From assembly GCA_947501265.1 (NCBI GenBank), contig CANMVY010000009.1:1-64000 (forward strand): a stretch of 64,000 bases of DNA, in the 5' to 3' direction. Below the pieces are notes generated by a model. That model had not been told where the DNA came from. It saw only the letters and a program-made list of their open reading frames with translations, and did not search any database. Below, piece by piece: positions 7,791 to 17,343 of the stretch (position 1 is the first letter of the stretch; each line of letters opens with the position of its first letter). The position numbers and the translations under genes were made by a program. The DNA is from Bacteroidota bacterium. GTDB lineage: Bacteria > Bacteroidota > Bacteroidia > UBA7662 > CANHCV01.

Positions 7791-10556
7791 ATGAAAATTA
7801 TTTTTTCTTTTGTGTTAGTATTCTTGGTATTTGCATCAAGTGCTCAATCTAATTTAATTCCTTACCAGGCAATTGCTTTTGGTAATAATGGGAAATCTTT
7901 AAAAAATACTTCCATTGCTGTTCGCCTTACTATTCTCGACGGAAGTCCAACAGGTGCAAACGTGTACCAAGAAACCCATAGTATTGTTACAGATTTTTTT
8001 GGTCATTTTTCGATTAGCATTGGTTCGGGTAATGCCATTTCGGGTGTATACAATCAAATTGGTTGGAACTCAGGCCCCAAATTTATCAAAACAGAAATTG
8101 ATTCTGGGCAAATAGGGAGCTTTGTTCATATCGGAACGAATGAATTGAAGAGTGTTCCCTATTCCATTTACGCCCAATCAGCAAAATCTTCTGAAACAGC
8201 GCTTTATTCCGATTCATCCAACTTTACCGTGAGGGCGGCAAGCTCACTAATATCTACTTCATCACTCCGTTCCGACTCCTCCAATTTTGCCAGTACTGCA
8301 GGAGTTGCGCAAACATCTATAACTGCACGACGTTCGGATTCTTCCATTTTTGCAAATACAGCGGGAATTGCACAAATATCTACTTCATCACTCCGTTCCG
8401 ACTCCTCCACCTTTTCTACAATGTCCCAATCTTGGGTGCGCATGAGCACCACCCAACGCGATGCGCTGACTAACATTCCCGCCGGAACGGTCATTTTCAA
8501 CACCACCACCGGATGTCCGAACTACTACAATGGAAGCACTTGGTTCCAACAATGCGGTTCCTGTTCTCCCGAGCCTTCCCAAGCCAATGCCGGTCCCGAT
8601 GTTCTTAACGCTACCGCCACCTCCATCACCTTGCAAGCCAGTTCTCCAGCTGTGGGTTCTAGTATGTGGACCATTTTGTTCGGAAGTGGTGGAACCCTTA
8701 CCAATTCCAATACGCCTAACGCCACTTTTACTGGAGTTGCAGGAACCATCTACACTTTGCGCTTTACCGTTAGTAACGGTTGCGGAAGTACCTTTGACGA
8801 TATGAACGTGAGCTTTAGCTCGGGTGGCGGTAGCGGATGTTCGCCCCAACCTTCCCAAGCGAATGCCGGCCCAGATGCTTCCAACCTTTGTGGAGCCGCC
8901 ACCCTCAATGCCAACGTTCCAACGGTGGGCACCGGGCAGTGGAGCATCATTTCCGGAAGCGGAGGCAGTTTTGCCAACTCTAGCTCGGCCAGCACCACTT
9001 TTACAGGAACGGCCGGACAAACCTTTGTGCTGCGTTGGACGATTACCAACGCTTGCGGCAGCACCTCCGATGAATTGACGTTGGTGTTTGTTGGCGCTCC
9101 CACCACGGCAAATGCCGGTTTGGACCAAACCAACGTCACCACCCAATTCGCAACGTTGAATGGCAATGCACCCACGGTAGGCAGCGGCCAATGGAACATC
9201 GTTGCTGGAGTGGGAGGTAGCTTGAGTGGAGCTAGGAATCGGAACGCCACATTCACCGGATCACCCACCCAAACGTACACCTTGCGTTGGACGATTACGA
9301 ATGCCTGTGGTACAAGCACATTCGATGATGTTCAAATTCGATTTGGCACCACAGGAGGAACACCCTGTACGCCCCTGCCCACCACAGCGAATGCTGGTCC
9401 CGACAGCGCAGCTTTTTGTCAAGGAAGTTCATTGTATGCAAATGCAGTATCGCCCGGAAGCGGCCAATGGAGTGTAGTTTCAGGAACCAGTTTTTATTTT
9501 TCTGACATTAGCCAGCATAACTCAGCTTTTTACGGAAGTTCGGGCCAAACGTACACCTTACGTTGGACGATTTCCACGCCTTGCGGACAGAGTTCAGACG
9601 AAGTGGTGGTGACCGTGCCTGGAACGGTGAATACCGCAAATGCTGATCCAAACCAAAGTTTTACATATTTAGTGGATTCAGTTTACCCATTAAATGCCAA
9701 TGCTGCCAATGCAGGAAGCGTAGGAACATGGAGTGTGATTTCCGGTTTTGCCGGAACGTTTTCCAATCTCAATGACCCAAATGCAATTTATCGTGGTTCA
9801 AACAATTCTACCTCTACCTTGAAATGGACGATTTCCAATGCTTGTGGATCCCAAACTTTGGATACGGTTCAAATTACATTTCAAGTTTTTATTTTACCAC
9901 CGTCAACGGCATGCAGCGGACAAACCAATTTTAACGATCCCCGAGACGGGCAAGTGTACCCCTTGTTGGGCATTGGCACCCAGTGTTGGATGGCCAAGAA
10001 CATGAACGTAGGAACCATGATTCCTAGTGCGAACGGCGACCAAACCAACAACCAGGTGATAGAGAAATATTGTTACAATAATGATCCAAACATATGCACC
10101 ACCTACGGCGGTTTGTACCAATGGGCGGAAGCGGTGCAATACCAAAACGGCGGAACCAATGTTACGTCACCCAATCCGGCCTTTTCGGGCAACATTCGGG
10201 GGCTTTGTCCTGCGGGTTGGCACTTGCCTGGCGATGCCGAGTGGACGACCTTGGAAAATACTTTAGGGGGATCTAATACCGCGGGAATCGCTCTAAAATC
10301 GACTAATTTGTGGAATTTTTATACAATTCAAACCCAAGGAAACAATGCTAGCGGTTTTAATGCGCTGCCAAGCGGTGTTTTTGATCCCATTGGACCTTTT
10401 TTCTTTGGCCTTGGTAGAAATTCTTACTTCTGGACGTCTTCCGAGTTTTCCAACAACAGTGCAATCAGTCGCAATTTAGAATCTTTCTTTTCAAATATTG
10501 ACGGGAGAAGCATCACTAAGGGCAACGGTTTCTCGGTTCGCTGTTTAAAAGATTAG
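7791..10556 (+). CDS. Surface protein with five tandem Ig-like repeats and C-terminal FISUMP domain
   Basis: The 921-residue protein has a signal peptide (MKIIFSFVLVFLVFASSAQS). Its N-terminal domain (about 20-140) is the one seen before tail-fibre or collagen-like regions in Bacteroidota (YQAIAFGNNGKSL..., SVPYSIYAQSAKSS). Next comes a short low-complexity SDSSNF/STAG repeat zone (about 140-205), then five repeats of roughly 88 residues between about 255 and 705. Each repeat has the frame ANAGPD ... GSGQWS(I/V)xSG ... FTG ... YTLRWTI(S/T)NACG. The C-terminus (about 715-921) is a FISUMP-type domain (QCWMAKNMNVGT ... LCPAGWHLPGDAEWTTLE ... YFWTSSE ... VRCLKD). No T9SS sorting domain is evident. 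The function is unknown; it is probably an exported structural or binding protein. Base composition changes along the gene (AT-rich start, GC-richer middle). Confidence 0.85.
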   Translation: MKIIFSFVLVFLVFASSAQSNLIPYQAIAFGNNGKSLKNTSIAVRLTILDGSPTGANVYQETHSIVTDFFGHFSISIGSGNAISGVYNQIGWNSGPKFIKTEIDSGQIGSFVHIGTNELKSVPYSIYAQSAKSSETALYSDSSNFTVRAASSLISTSSLRSDSSNFASTAGVAQTSITARRSDSSIFANTAGIAQISTSSLRSDSSTFSTMSQSWVRMSTTQRDALTNIPAGTVIFNTTTGCPNYYNGSTWFQQCGSCSPEPSQANAGPDVLNATATSITLQASSPAVGSSMWTILFGSGGTLTNSNTPNATFTGVAGTIYTLRFTVSNGCGSTFDDMNVSFSSGGGSGCSPQPSQANAGPDASNLCGAATLNANVPTVGTGQWSIISGSGGSFANSSSASTTFTGTAGQTFVLRWTITNACGSTSDELTLVFVGAPTTANAGLDQTNVTTQFATLNGNAPTVGSGQWNIVAGVGGSLSGARNRNATFTGSPTQTYTLRWTITNACGTSTFDDVQIRFGTTGGTPCTPLPTTANAGPDSAAFCQGSSLYANAVSPGSGQWSVVSGTSFYFSDISQHNSAFYGSSGQTYTLRWTISTPCGQSSDEVVVTVPGTVNTANADPNQSFTYLVDSVYPLNANAANAGSVGTWSVISGFAGTFSNLNDPNAIYRGSNNSTSTLKWTISNACGSQTLDTVQITFQVFILPPSTACSGQTNFNDPRDGQVYPLLGIGTQCWMAKNMNVGTMIPSANGDQTNNQVIEKYCYNNDPNICTTYGGLYQWAEAVQYQNGGTNVTSPNPAFSGNIRGLCPAGWHLPGDAEWTTLENTLGGSNTAGIALKSTNLWNFYTIQTQGNNASGFNALPSGVFDPIGPFFFGLGRNSYFWTSSEFSNNSAISRNLESFFSNIDGRSITKGNGFSVRCLKD
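8249..8409 (+). repeat. In-frame 35-bp direct repeat pair within the surface-protein gene
   Basis: The same 35 bases, beginning AATATCTACTTCATCACTCC, occur at 8249-8283 and 8375-8409. The offset is 126 bases (42 codons), so both copies are in frame and encode the same ISTSSLRSDSS-type segment. A related, diverged unit lies between them. Recombination between the copies would remove 42 residues without a frameshift. Confidence 0.85.
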
Positions 10557-10754
10557 CCTTCGCATTTTTGCCTGTGTAACCCAATAACGAATGTTTGAAA
10601 AAAAGATCAACTTTTGCTTGGAAAAACCATAGAAATTGAAGGGCGCGAGGGTGGTACCTGAGCTGCTCCCTGAGGTTCTCGAAGGGAGAATGGCGGTGTC
10701 TTCGAGAGCCTCAGACACCGCATCCTCAGGCACCAGGCTTCGTTCTCGAAATCG
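10557..10754. repeat. REP-like palindromes in a convergent intergenic gap
   Basis: Between two convergent genes lie two adjacent palindromes. At 10666-10688 the arms CTCCCT / AGGGAG enclose GAGGTTCTCGA. At 10693-10721 the arms GCGGTGTC / GACACCGC enclose TTCGAGAGCCTCA. Both carry the half-sites CTGAG/CTCAG and TTCGA/TCGAA that also mark the composite elements at 5305 and 28492. The strong hairpins could also end transcription from both sides, although neither has a clear U-run. No open frame of note is present. Confidence 0.75.
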
Positions 10755-13550
10755 TCACAAATACTGTCCCGTGTAACTCTCGGCGCAGCTTTTAATTCCA
10801 GCAGGAACCCCTTGGTAAACCAAATTTCCGCCGGTATCGCCTCCCTCAGCCCCTAAATCAATCAGCCAATCCGCGCAGCGGATCACGTCAACGTTGTGTT
10901 CAATGATGATCACCGTATTGCCCAAGTCGATCAACGCTTGGATGGATTTCATCAGTTTTTGAATGTCGTGAAAATGCAAGCCCGTGGTCGGTTCGTCGAA
11001 AATAAACAACATGTTTTCGGCCCCGTTGCCTTTGATCAGGTAGTAGGCGAGCTTGATGCGCTGGGCTTCTCCTCCCGAAAGCGTGCTGCTCGATTGTCCC
11101 AATTGAACGTACCCCAAGCCTACATCTTGCAAGGGTTTTAAACGGGTCATGAGCGATTTTTCTTCAGCGAAAAATTCAACGGCTTCATCAATGGTCATTT
11201 CCAACACGTCGGAAATGGATTTTCCCCGATGTTGAATGTCTAAAACTTCTTGCTTGAATCTTTTTCCGTGGCATTCATCGCACTCCACGGTGATGTCCGC
11301 CAAGAATTGCATTTCAATGGTTACTTTTCCATCTCCTTGGCAGGTTTCGCACCGGCCGCCCTCAACGTTGAAGCTGAAGTGCTTGGGTTTGTACCCCCGG
11401 GCTACCGCCAACGGCTCATCTGAAAACAAATTACGGATGGCGTCGTAAGCTTTGGTGTAGGTCACCGGATTGCTTCGGCTGCTTTTCCCAATGGGGTTTT
11501 GGTCGATCATCTCCACATCGGTAATGCGTTTGTAATCGCCCCCCAATTTGCGGAATTTTCCAGTCGCATCCGCTCCACCGCCCAGCATCTTTTTCAAGGC
11601 TGGATAAAGTATCTTTTTGATTAAGGTGGTTTTTCCCGATCCTGAGACTCCGGTAACCACCGTTAATGCGTGAAGTGGAAACTCCACATCAATGTTTTTT
11701 AGGTTGTGTTCGTTGGCACCTTCCAACAAAATGCTGCGGTTCCATTCCCGCGGTTTAACCGGGAAATCGATGGATCTTTCTCCACGAAGGTATTCTCCCG
11801 TTAAGGTTTTTGCTTTCTTTACCAAATCAGCATACGTGCCTTCAAACACCAATTGGCCACCCATGGTTCCCGCTTCGGGACCAATGTCCACAATTCGATC
11901 GGCCGCTTCCATCACCAATTGTTCGTGTTCCACCACCACAACCGTATTTCCTTTGTCGCGAAGATTTTTGAGGACCTGAATCAATCGATGGGTATCTCTG
12001 GGGTGAAGTCCAATGCTGGGTTCGTCCAAAATGTACAAGCTGCCCACCAGGTTAGAACCCAGGGACGTGGCCAAACGAATGCGTTGGCTTTCGCCTCCAG
12101 AAAGCGTGTTGGCCGCCCGATTCAACGTTAAATATCCCAGGCCTACATCGCTTAAAAAGTGCAATCGCTGCTGAATTTCTTGCAGCAATCGGTCGGCTAT
12201 GGCCTTGTCGCTTTCCCCAAAAACGATTTGTTGGAAGTAGGATTTCAACGAATCGATGGGCAATAACACCAAATCTTTGATGGACTTTCGGTCGCCCGTT
12301 TCGGCATCCCACAATTGAACGTAGTGCGCATCTCCTCGTAAACGGGTTCCATGGCATTCCGGACAAACTGTTCGACCGCGGTAGCGACTCAACATCACCC
12401 GGTATTGAATTTTGTAGGATGCTTCTTCCAAGAATTTGAAAAATCCGCGAATACCTGGGAAAAATCGGTTTCCTTCCCACAGCTCTTGCTTTTCAGAATC
12501 GGAAAGTTCGTTGTATGGACGATGAATTGGGAAAACCCAATGTTTGGTCGATTGGATGAATCGATCCAACCATTCTTTCATGACTTCGCCTTTCCATGGA
12601 GCGATCGCTCCTTCAAAGAGCGATTTATTAGGATCGGGGACGACCAAATTTTCGTCAATGCCAATGATGGATCCAAACCCTTCGCAGGATTTACAGGCTC
12701 CAAATGGATTTCCAAACGTAAATAAATTAACCGATGGTTCTTCGAATGCCATTCCGTCCCGCTCGAATCGGTGGTTGAAGGTGTAGTCCACACCGTCGAT
12801 TCGAAGCACCAAGTCGCCGTGTCCTTCCTCAAACCCCAACGAAATGGAATCCATGGCACGTCCGGAAAAATCATCTTCTTTCAGCTGATTGGTGAATCGA
12901 TCGACCAAAATGAAGATTCCTTCCAACGAATTTGGTAGGTTTCCGGAATCCAGTAACTCTTGGATATCAGCATTGCCTTCTTCCGTTTTTATTCTGCTGA
13001 AACCTTTTTGTTGAAGCATTTCGAACAAGAACCGAATTTCTTTTCCAGGAATTGGAACGAGGGGAGCCAAAACTTCTACTCGAGCACCGTTGGGTTGTGA
13101 TTCTAAAAACTGAAAAACCGAATCAACGGTATCTTTTTTGACCTCTTCACCAGTAATGGGCGAAAAAGTATGTCCGGCACGGGCAAAGAGCAATTTCAAA
13201 TAATCGTACACTTCGGTAACGGTTCCAACGGTTGAGCGTGGATGTCCGAAAGTAACTTTTTGTTCGATGGCCATGGCCGGGGCTAAACCTTTGATGGAAT
13301 CCACCTCGGGTTTTTTCATGCGCTCCAAAAACTGGCGGGCATAGGAAGATAGGGATTCTACGTATCTTCTTTGACCTTCGGCATACAAGGTATCGAACAC
13401 CAAGGAAGATTTTCCCGAGCCTGAAACTCCCGTTACAACGACCATTTCTCCGCGAGGAATGGCTAAATCGATGTTTTTTAAGTTATGAAGGCGTGCGCCT
13501 TTGATAAGGATGTAATCTTTGGGCGATAGCCCATCGATGGAATTCTGCAT
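10755..13550 (-). CDS. uvrA: Excinuclease ABC subunit A
   Basis: The 931-residue protein has both UvrA ATPase halves: Walker A motifs GVSGSGKSSL (N-terminal) and GVSGSGKTTL, and signature motifs LSGGESQRIRLA and LSGGEAQRIKLA. It has the zinc modules CKSCEGFG ... VCPECHGTRLR and CETCQGDG ... CDECHGKRF, and Walker B segments LYILDEPSIGLH and LFIFDEPTTGLH. UvrA recognises DNA damage with UvrB in nucleotide excision repair. The segment before NPRSTVGT differs from the best-known form: this protein reads KVTFGHPRSTVGTVTE. Length is normal. The gene follows a methyltransferase gene by 7 bases, so the two are probably cotranscribed from the response-regulator promoter near 14790. Confidence 0.97.
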   Translation of the reverse strand: MQNSIDGLSPKDYILIKGARLHNLKNIDLAIPRGEMVVVTGVSGSGKSSLVFDTLYAEGQRRYVESLSSYARQFLERMKKPEVDSIKGLAPAMAIEQKVTFGHPRSTVGTVTEVYDYLKLLFARAGHTFSPITGEEVKKDTVDSVFQFLESQPNGARVEVLAPLVPIPGKEIRFLFEMLQQKGFSRIKTEEGNADIQELLDSGNLPNSLEGIFILVDRFTNQLKEDDFSGRAMDSISLGFEEGHGDLVLRIDGVDYTFNHRFERDGMAFEEPSVNLFTFGNPFGACKSCEGFGSIIGIDENLVVPDPNKSLFEGAIAPWKGEVMKEWLDRFIQSTKHWVFPIHRPYNELSDSEKQELWEGNRFFPGIRGFFKFLEEASYKIQYRVMLSRYRGRTVCPECHGTRLRGDAHYVQLWDAETGDRKSIKDLVLLPIDSLKSYFQQIVFGESDKAIADRLLQEIQQRLHFLSDVGLGYLTLNRAANTLSGGESQRIRLATSLGSNLVGSLYILDEPSIGLHPRDTHRLIQVLKNLRDKGNTVVVVEHEQLVMEAADRIVDIGPEAGTMGGQLVFEGTYADLVKKAKTLTGEYLRGERSIDFPVKPREWNRSILLEGANEHNLKNIDVEFPLHALTVVTGVSGSGKTTLIKKILYPALKKMLGGGADATGKFRKLGGDYKRITDVEMIDQNPIGKSSRSNPVTYTKAYDAIRNLFSDEPLAVARGYKPKHFSFNVEGGRCETCQGDGKVTIEMQFLADITVECDECHGKRFKQEVLDIQHRGKSISDVLEMTIDEAVEFFAEEKSLMTRLKPLQDVGLGYVQLGQSSSTLSGGEAQRIKLAYYLIKGNGAENMLFIFDEPTTGLHFHDIQKLMKSIQALIDLGNTVIIIEHNVDVIRCADWLIDLGAEGGDTGGNLVYQGVPAGIKSCAESYTGQYL

Positions 13551-13557
13551 AGACCGT

Positions 13558-14319
13558 TTATTTGGTGCAGATGGCGAAATAATCGAGAGCTTGATCTTGA
13601 ATGGGCGCGATGAAATAATCGGTCCAAACGATGTCGTTCACCAATCCGGTTGACTGTTTGGATAACATTCGGCGATTCATTCGGTTTGCGATGTCGTAAG
13701 GAATTTGCAATAATCTACGAGGTAGGCGGTACTGCAAATTGAAAATATCGAATCGGGTAAATTTCTGAACTCCGGCTTTGTTTTTTTGGTAATAATCCAT
13801 CACTTTTTCATTTCCAAAAACGCCTTGAAGGTCGTAGGTTGAAAATGCTTTTTCGATGTGTTTCGCCATTTCAATCGGGGTGTATTCCCGCACGTGCCAC
13901 GGATTTCGAGAGAGCGACATCAAACGATTGGGTGTGGTGAAGATGAGGGTTCCTCCGGGTTTGAGCACGCGGAAAATTTCTTTCAAAAAGGTTACATCAT
14001 CTTCAATGTGTTCAATCACTTGGAAAGAAACGACGAAATCGAAGGAATTGTCGGTAAAATCGGGCAAAAACGGTACGCTCATTTGAATGAATTTCGCATT
14101 GCCCGGAAGGTTGCTCACTTCCGTTTGAAATTTGTCGATGGCCGTGTACGATTCGCAATTGGGTGCCAACATGGGAATGCCGTAGCCTTCCCCGCAACCA
14201 ATTTCTAATACGTTTCCAGAAATGCGTTTGGCCGCTTCGTGGTAAGCAATGAGATGGCGTTGGAAAATAGGGTTTTCAGAATGATCGGTTCGGGTAGTGC
14301 GCTCGGCCGTGTGAAACAT
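13558..14319 (-). CDS. Class I SAM-dependent methyltransferase
   Basis: The 253-residue protein carries the class I SAM-binding motif EIGCGEGYGI (about 41-50), an acidic residue after the second strand (YTAIDKF), and the later motifs FDFVVSFQVIEHIEDD and LKPGGTLIFTTPN, which are characteristic of the Methyltransf_11/UbiE-like group. The substrate cannot be predicted. Typical genes of this type act on small molecules, lipids, glycans or quinones. It lies between a response-regulator gene (6-base gap) and uvrA (7-base gap), so it is very likely part of the same transcript; the functional link to either is not obvious. Confidence 0.85.
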   Translation of the reverse strand: MFHTAERTTRTDHSENPIFQRHLIAYHEAAKRISGNVLEIGCGEGYGIPMLAPNCESYTAIDKFQTEVSNLPGNAKFIQMSVPFLPDFTDNSFDFVVSFQVIEHIEDDVTFLKEIFRVLKPGGTLIFTTPNRLMSLSRNPWHVREYTPIEMAKHIEKAFSTYDLQGVFGNEKVMDYYQKNKAGVQKFTRFDIFNLQYRLPRRLLQIPYDIANRMNRRMLSKQSTGLVNDIVWTDYFIAPIQDQALDYFAICTK

Positions 14320-14325
14320 GATGAA

Positions 14326-14757
14326 TTAGAGGGTTAGTCCGTCCAAGGTTTTGATGCTTAGAGGTTTGTTGACGTATTTATTAACGTATTTGTTCTTTTC
14401 AGCCCGGTCCATATCTTTTGGATTGATGGAAGATGAAACCATTACTACACGGGTTTTTTCTTTGATCACATCCGCATTGGGGCCGTTCAAATTTTCGAAT
14501 TCTTCTAAAAATTGAAAGCCATCCAAAATGGGCATATTGATGTCCAAAAAGATTAATTCAGGAATATTATCGGTAGAAATGCCGTTTAAACGAACCAAGT
14601 TTTTGAGAAAATCCAACGCGGAAACCGCACCGGAAAAAGTATAAATATGCTCAGCGAAGCTGGACGCTTCAATCATTTTTTGATTGATAAGGTTGTCGAT
14701 GGGACTGTCATCAACCAGCATCAGTGATTTGTAGCGGAACGATTTTGGTGTTGCCAT
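14326..14757 (-). CDS. Single-domain response regulator (CheY-like receiver)
   Basis: The 143-residue protein is a stand-alone receiver domain. The acidic pair D16-D17 (MLVDDSP), the phosphoacceptor D72 in LIFLDINMPILDG, the Ser/Thr region VVMVSSSINPKD and the conserved Lys in YVNKPLS are all present. There is no output domain. Such proteins act through protein contacts or as phosphorelay intermediates, often with hybrid kinases not encoded next to them. It is the first gene of a probable unit with the methyltransferase and uvrA. A promoter candidate with both -33 and -7 elements lies just upstream (14782-14812). Confidence 0.92.
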   Translation of the reverse strand: MATPKSFRYKSLMLVDDSPIDNLINQKMIEASSFAEHIYTFSGAVSALDFLKNLVRLNGISTDNIPELIFLDINMPILDGFQFLEEFENLNGPNADVIKEKTRVVMVSSSINPKDMDRAEKNKYVNKYVNKPLSIKTLDGLTL

Positions 14758-14781
14758 ATTTTTTTCAGGTTGGAGGGTTCA

Positions 14782-14812
14782 CAATGATAACAGTTTTTTT
14801 CGAAATTTTCAA
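14782..14812 (-). promoter_or_regulatory. Promoter candidate for the response-regulator/methyltransferase/uvrA unit
   Basis: On the minus strand a TTG (14812-14810) is followed after 20 bases by TATCATTG (14789-14782), one mismatch from the Bacteroidota -7 consensus TAnnTTTG. The spacing matches the usual -33/-7 arrangement. Confidence 0.55.
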
Positions 14813-16329
14813 CCCTGTTTTTCGGGCTTCATTTGGGGGAAAAACAAGACTTCTTGGATGGAAGCTTGGTTGGTGAGGAACATGCACAAACGATCCATTC
14901 CAATGCCCAAGCCCGATGTGGGAGGCATGCCGTATTCCAACGCCCGCAAGAAATCTTGGTCGATGAACATCGCTTCATCGTCTCCCCGCTCCTGCAACGT
15001 CAGTTGCTCCTCGAAACGTTCGCGCTGATCGATGGGGTCGTTCAACTCGGAATAGGCGTTGGCCACTTCTTTCCCGCAAATCATCAATTCGAAACGTTCG
15101 GTGTAAGCCGGATTTTCGCGGTGAACTTTGGTTAAGGGCGACATTTCTTTGGGATAGTCGATGATGAACGTGGGTTGGATGTAATTTCCTTCGCACTTGT
15201 CTCCAAAAATCGCATCGATCAATTTGCCTTTGCCCATGCTGTTGTCCACTTCAATGCCCATGCTTTTGCAAGCAGCACGCAATTCCTCTTCGGACTTTTC
15301 ATCGATATCGAAACCGGTGAAATCCAAGATCGATTGGCGCATGGTAATGCGCGGAAAAGGGGCTTGGAAATTGATTTGATGCGCACCAAACGTGGCTTCT
15401 GTTGTTCCATTTACGGCAAGTGCGCAATGCTCCAAACACTTTTCCGTAAACTCCATCATCCAGTTGTAATCTTTGTAGGCCACGTAAATTTCCATTCCCG
15501 TGAATTCTGGATTGTGGGTTCGGTCCATTCCTTCGTTTCTGAAGTTTTTGGAAAATTCGTACACCCCATCGAAACCGCCAACGATTAACCTTTTGAGGTA
15601 CAATTCATTGGCAATACGCAAATACAAAGGAATGTCCAAAGCGTTGTGGTGGGTCATGAACGGACGAGCCGTTGCTCCACCGGGGATGGATTGAAGCACC
15701 GGCGTTTCTACTTCCATGTAACCGAATTGGTTGAAGTATTCGCGCATGGCGTTGAACAGCTTGGTGCGTTTGATGAAAATGTCTTTCACTTGGGGATTCA
15801 CCACCAAATCCACGTACCGCTGACGGTAACGCAATTCGGGATCGGTGAACGCATCGAAAACGTTTCCTTGTTCGTCGGTTTTAGGAAAGGGGAGGGGTTT
15901 TAAGCTTTTAGAAAGGAAGAAGAATTCCCGTACGTGAACAGAAATTTCTCCAACTTGGGTGCGAAAAACGTAGCCTTTGATGCCAATGAAATCGCCCAAA
16001 TCGCACCATTTTTTGAATAGATCGTTGTAAATGGTTTTGTCTTCTCCCGGACAAATTTCTTCCCGGTTGATGTAGATTTGAATGCGGCCAGCGCTATCTT
16101 GAAGTTCGGCAAAGGCCGCTTTTCCCATGATTCTGCGCGACATCATTCGACCCGCGAGCGACACTTCTGCCCATTGGTCTTTGGCTTCATCAACAAAATT
16201 CGATTTGATATCAGTAGAGAAGTGGGTAACGTTGAAGGCGGCTGCGGGGTAGGGTTCGATTCCGTTTTCACGCAAGGTTTGCAGCGTTTGCCGGCGTACT
16301 AGTTCTTGTTCGCTTAAATGATGTTCCAT
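14809..16329 (-). CDS. lysS: Lysyl-tRNA synthetase, class II
   Basis: This is a 506-residue class II lysyl-tRNA synthetase: an N-terminal OB-fold anticodon-binding domain ([23 protein letters not shown]...), then the catalytic core with motif 2 ([23 protein letters not shown]) and motif 3 ([15 protein letters not shown]), ending in [10 protein letters not shown]. The open frame starts six codons earlier, but the ATG at 16329 gives the standard start [13 protein letters not shown] and avoids overlap with the upstream flavin-reductase gene, which ends 4 bases before it. The enzyme charges tRNA-Lys in the cytoplasm. Confidence 0.97.
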   Translation of the reverse strand: MEHHLSEQELVRRQTLQTLRENGIEPYPAAAFNVTHFSTDIKSNFVDEAKDQWAEVSLAGRMMSRRIMGKAAFAELQDSAGRIQIYINREEICPGEDKTIYNDLFKKWCDLGDFIGIKGYVFRTQVGEISVHVREFFFLSKSLKPLPFPKTDEQGNVFDAFTDPELRYRQRYVDLVVNPQVKDIFIKRTKLFNAMREYFNQFGYMEVETPVLQSIPGGATARPFMTHHNALDIPLYLRIANELYLKRLIVGGFDGVYEFSKNFRNEGMDRTHNPEFTGMEIYVAYKDYNWMMEFTEKCLEHCALAVNGTTEATFGAHQINFQAPFPRITMRQSILDFTGFDIDEKSEEELRAACKSMGIEVDNSMGKGKLIDAIFGDKCEGNYIQPTFIIDYPKEMSPLTKVHRENPAYTERFELMICGKEVANAYSELNDPIDQRERFEEQLTLQERGDDEAMFIDQDFLRALEYGMPPTSGLGIGMDRLCMFLTNQASIQEVLFFPQMKPEKQG

Positions 16330-16333
16330 GGAC

Positions 16334-17194
16334 TTAGTGGTAAGCAAGTAGGAGCGCTGCGGCTTGAGCTACTTGATGGTTTTCGATCAGTTTTTTCGCT
16401 AATTGATGAACTTCCGAAATGCTGGTTTCGGGAGTGATTTTTTCTTTTTGAAGGTCGATTTCAGACGAATTCGGAGGAGTTTCTAAACTTCCTAATTTCC
16501 CTAAATCGTTTCCGGTAAGAACTTCACTGTGCAATACCGTTTGAGGAAAAAAATCTACGCCAATTCCAATGCTCGAAATTGGTTTAGGAAGTTCGAACAG
16601 CCCTTCCTTGGCTCGACCGTACCAATCTCCGCCGAGGCGAGAAACGGGATCGAGTTTGAAAGGATCGATCAATCCTTTTTCATTGAGCAATTCTTCCTTG
16701 ATGTGGGTTTTGAGGACTTCGCACAAAACGAGGTTTCCGGCTCCACCGTTAGGCCCCGTTTCAATCACCTGCAAAACTTTGCATTCCATTTGAACGGGGG
16801 CTTCAGCCACGCGAAAGGGAGCTACCAGGTCGGAGGGAAGCATGGTAAATCCGGCTTTGGTGAATTCATTCACTCCTTTCGGGTAATCCGAACTGGAAAG
16901 TGAGGTTTGTTCTACCATGGCATAATTCACCATGTTAATCACCACTTCGGCCACTTCTTTCACGTTCTCGTAGGTGTGCTTAACCGTATTATCGCGCCCT
17001 CTTCTTGCTGGGGAAAAAATCAACAAAGGCGGATTCGCTCCAAAAATATTGAAGAAGCTGAATGGACTAAGATTTGGATTTCCATCGGCATCAATGGTGG
17101 AAGCAAAACAAATGGGTCGCGGTACAACGGCACTCATCAACAATTGATGCAGTTTTGGGGTAGGAAGATCCTGACTTAAAACGGAATGATACAT
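16334..17194 (-). CDS. Flavin reductase family protein (FMN-binding split barrel)
   Basis: The start at 17194 is preferred over the longer frame. It gives [33 protein letters not shown], the typical opening of the flavin-reductase/FMN-binding split-barrel family, and it follows a perfect TACCTTTG -7 motif. The core contains [22 protein letters not shown] and [12 protein letters not shown], which contact FMN and the phosphate in known members, then [11 protein letters not shown] and a LGGDWYGR segment. The C-terminal ~70 residues (PPNSSEIDL...) form a helical tail. The substrate is unknown; family members reduce flavins or act as FMN-dependent oxidoreductases. The gene sits 4 bases before lysS and is likely cotranscribed with it. 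Confidence 0.88.
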   Translation of the reverse strand: MYHSVLSQDLPTPKLHQLLMSAVVPRPICFASTIDADGNPNLSPFSFFNIFGANPPLLIFSPARRGRDNTVKHTYENVKEVAEVVINMVNYAMVEQTSLSSSDYPKGVNEFTKAGFTMLPSDLVAPFRVAEAPVQMECKVLQVIETGPNGGAGNLVLCEVLKTHIKEELLNEKGLIDPFKLDPVSRLGGDWYGRAKEGLFELPKPISSIGIGVDFFPQTVLHSEVLTGNDLGKLGSLETPPNSSEIDLQKEKITPETSISEVHQLAKKLIENHQVAQAAALLLAYH

Positions 17195-17201
17195 GTTCCT
17201 G

Positions 17202-17209
17202 CAAAGGTA
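17202..17209 (-). promoter_or_regulatory. -7 promoter element TACCTTTG for the flavin reductase-lysS pair
   Basis: A perfect TAnnTTTG match on the minus strand ends 7 bases before the ATG at 17194. No strong TTG is visible at -33. Confidence 0.6.
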
Positions 17210-17343
17210 CGAAATAGGATTGGGAGTTGAAGGTGAGATTCCGATGGATTTGACGCGATAAATCAAGAAATTTTGCTTCAAAACAAATGGAGATGCAACA
17301 TTTTCAGAAAAATTAGCTCTATATTCACAACGCCAAAAAAATC

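Noticed and set aside
8249-8409. CRISPR-like repeats
   Set aside because: Only two 35-bp copies exist, in frame inside a coding region, with no spacer array and no cas genes.
8388-9319. Long antisense open frames opposite the Ig-repeat gene
   Set aside because: They mirror the GC-rich repeat codons of the plus-strand gene, have no start context, and translate to Val/Pro-rich or Gly/Ser-rich low-complexity sequence.
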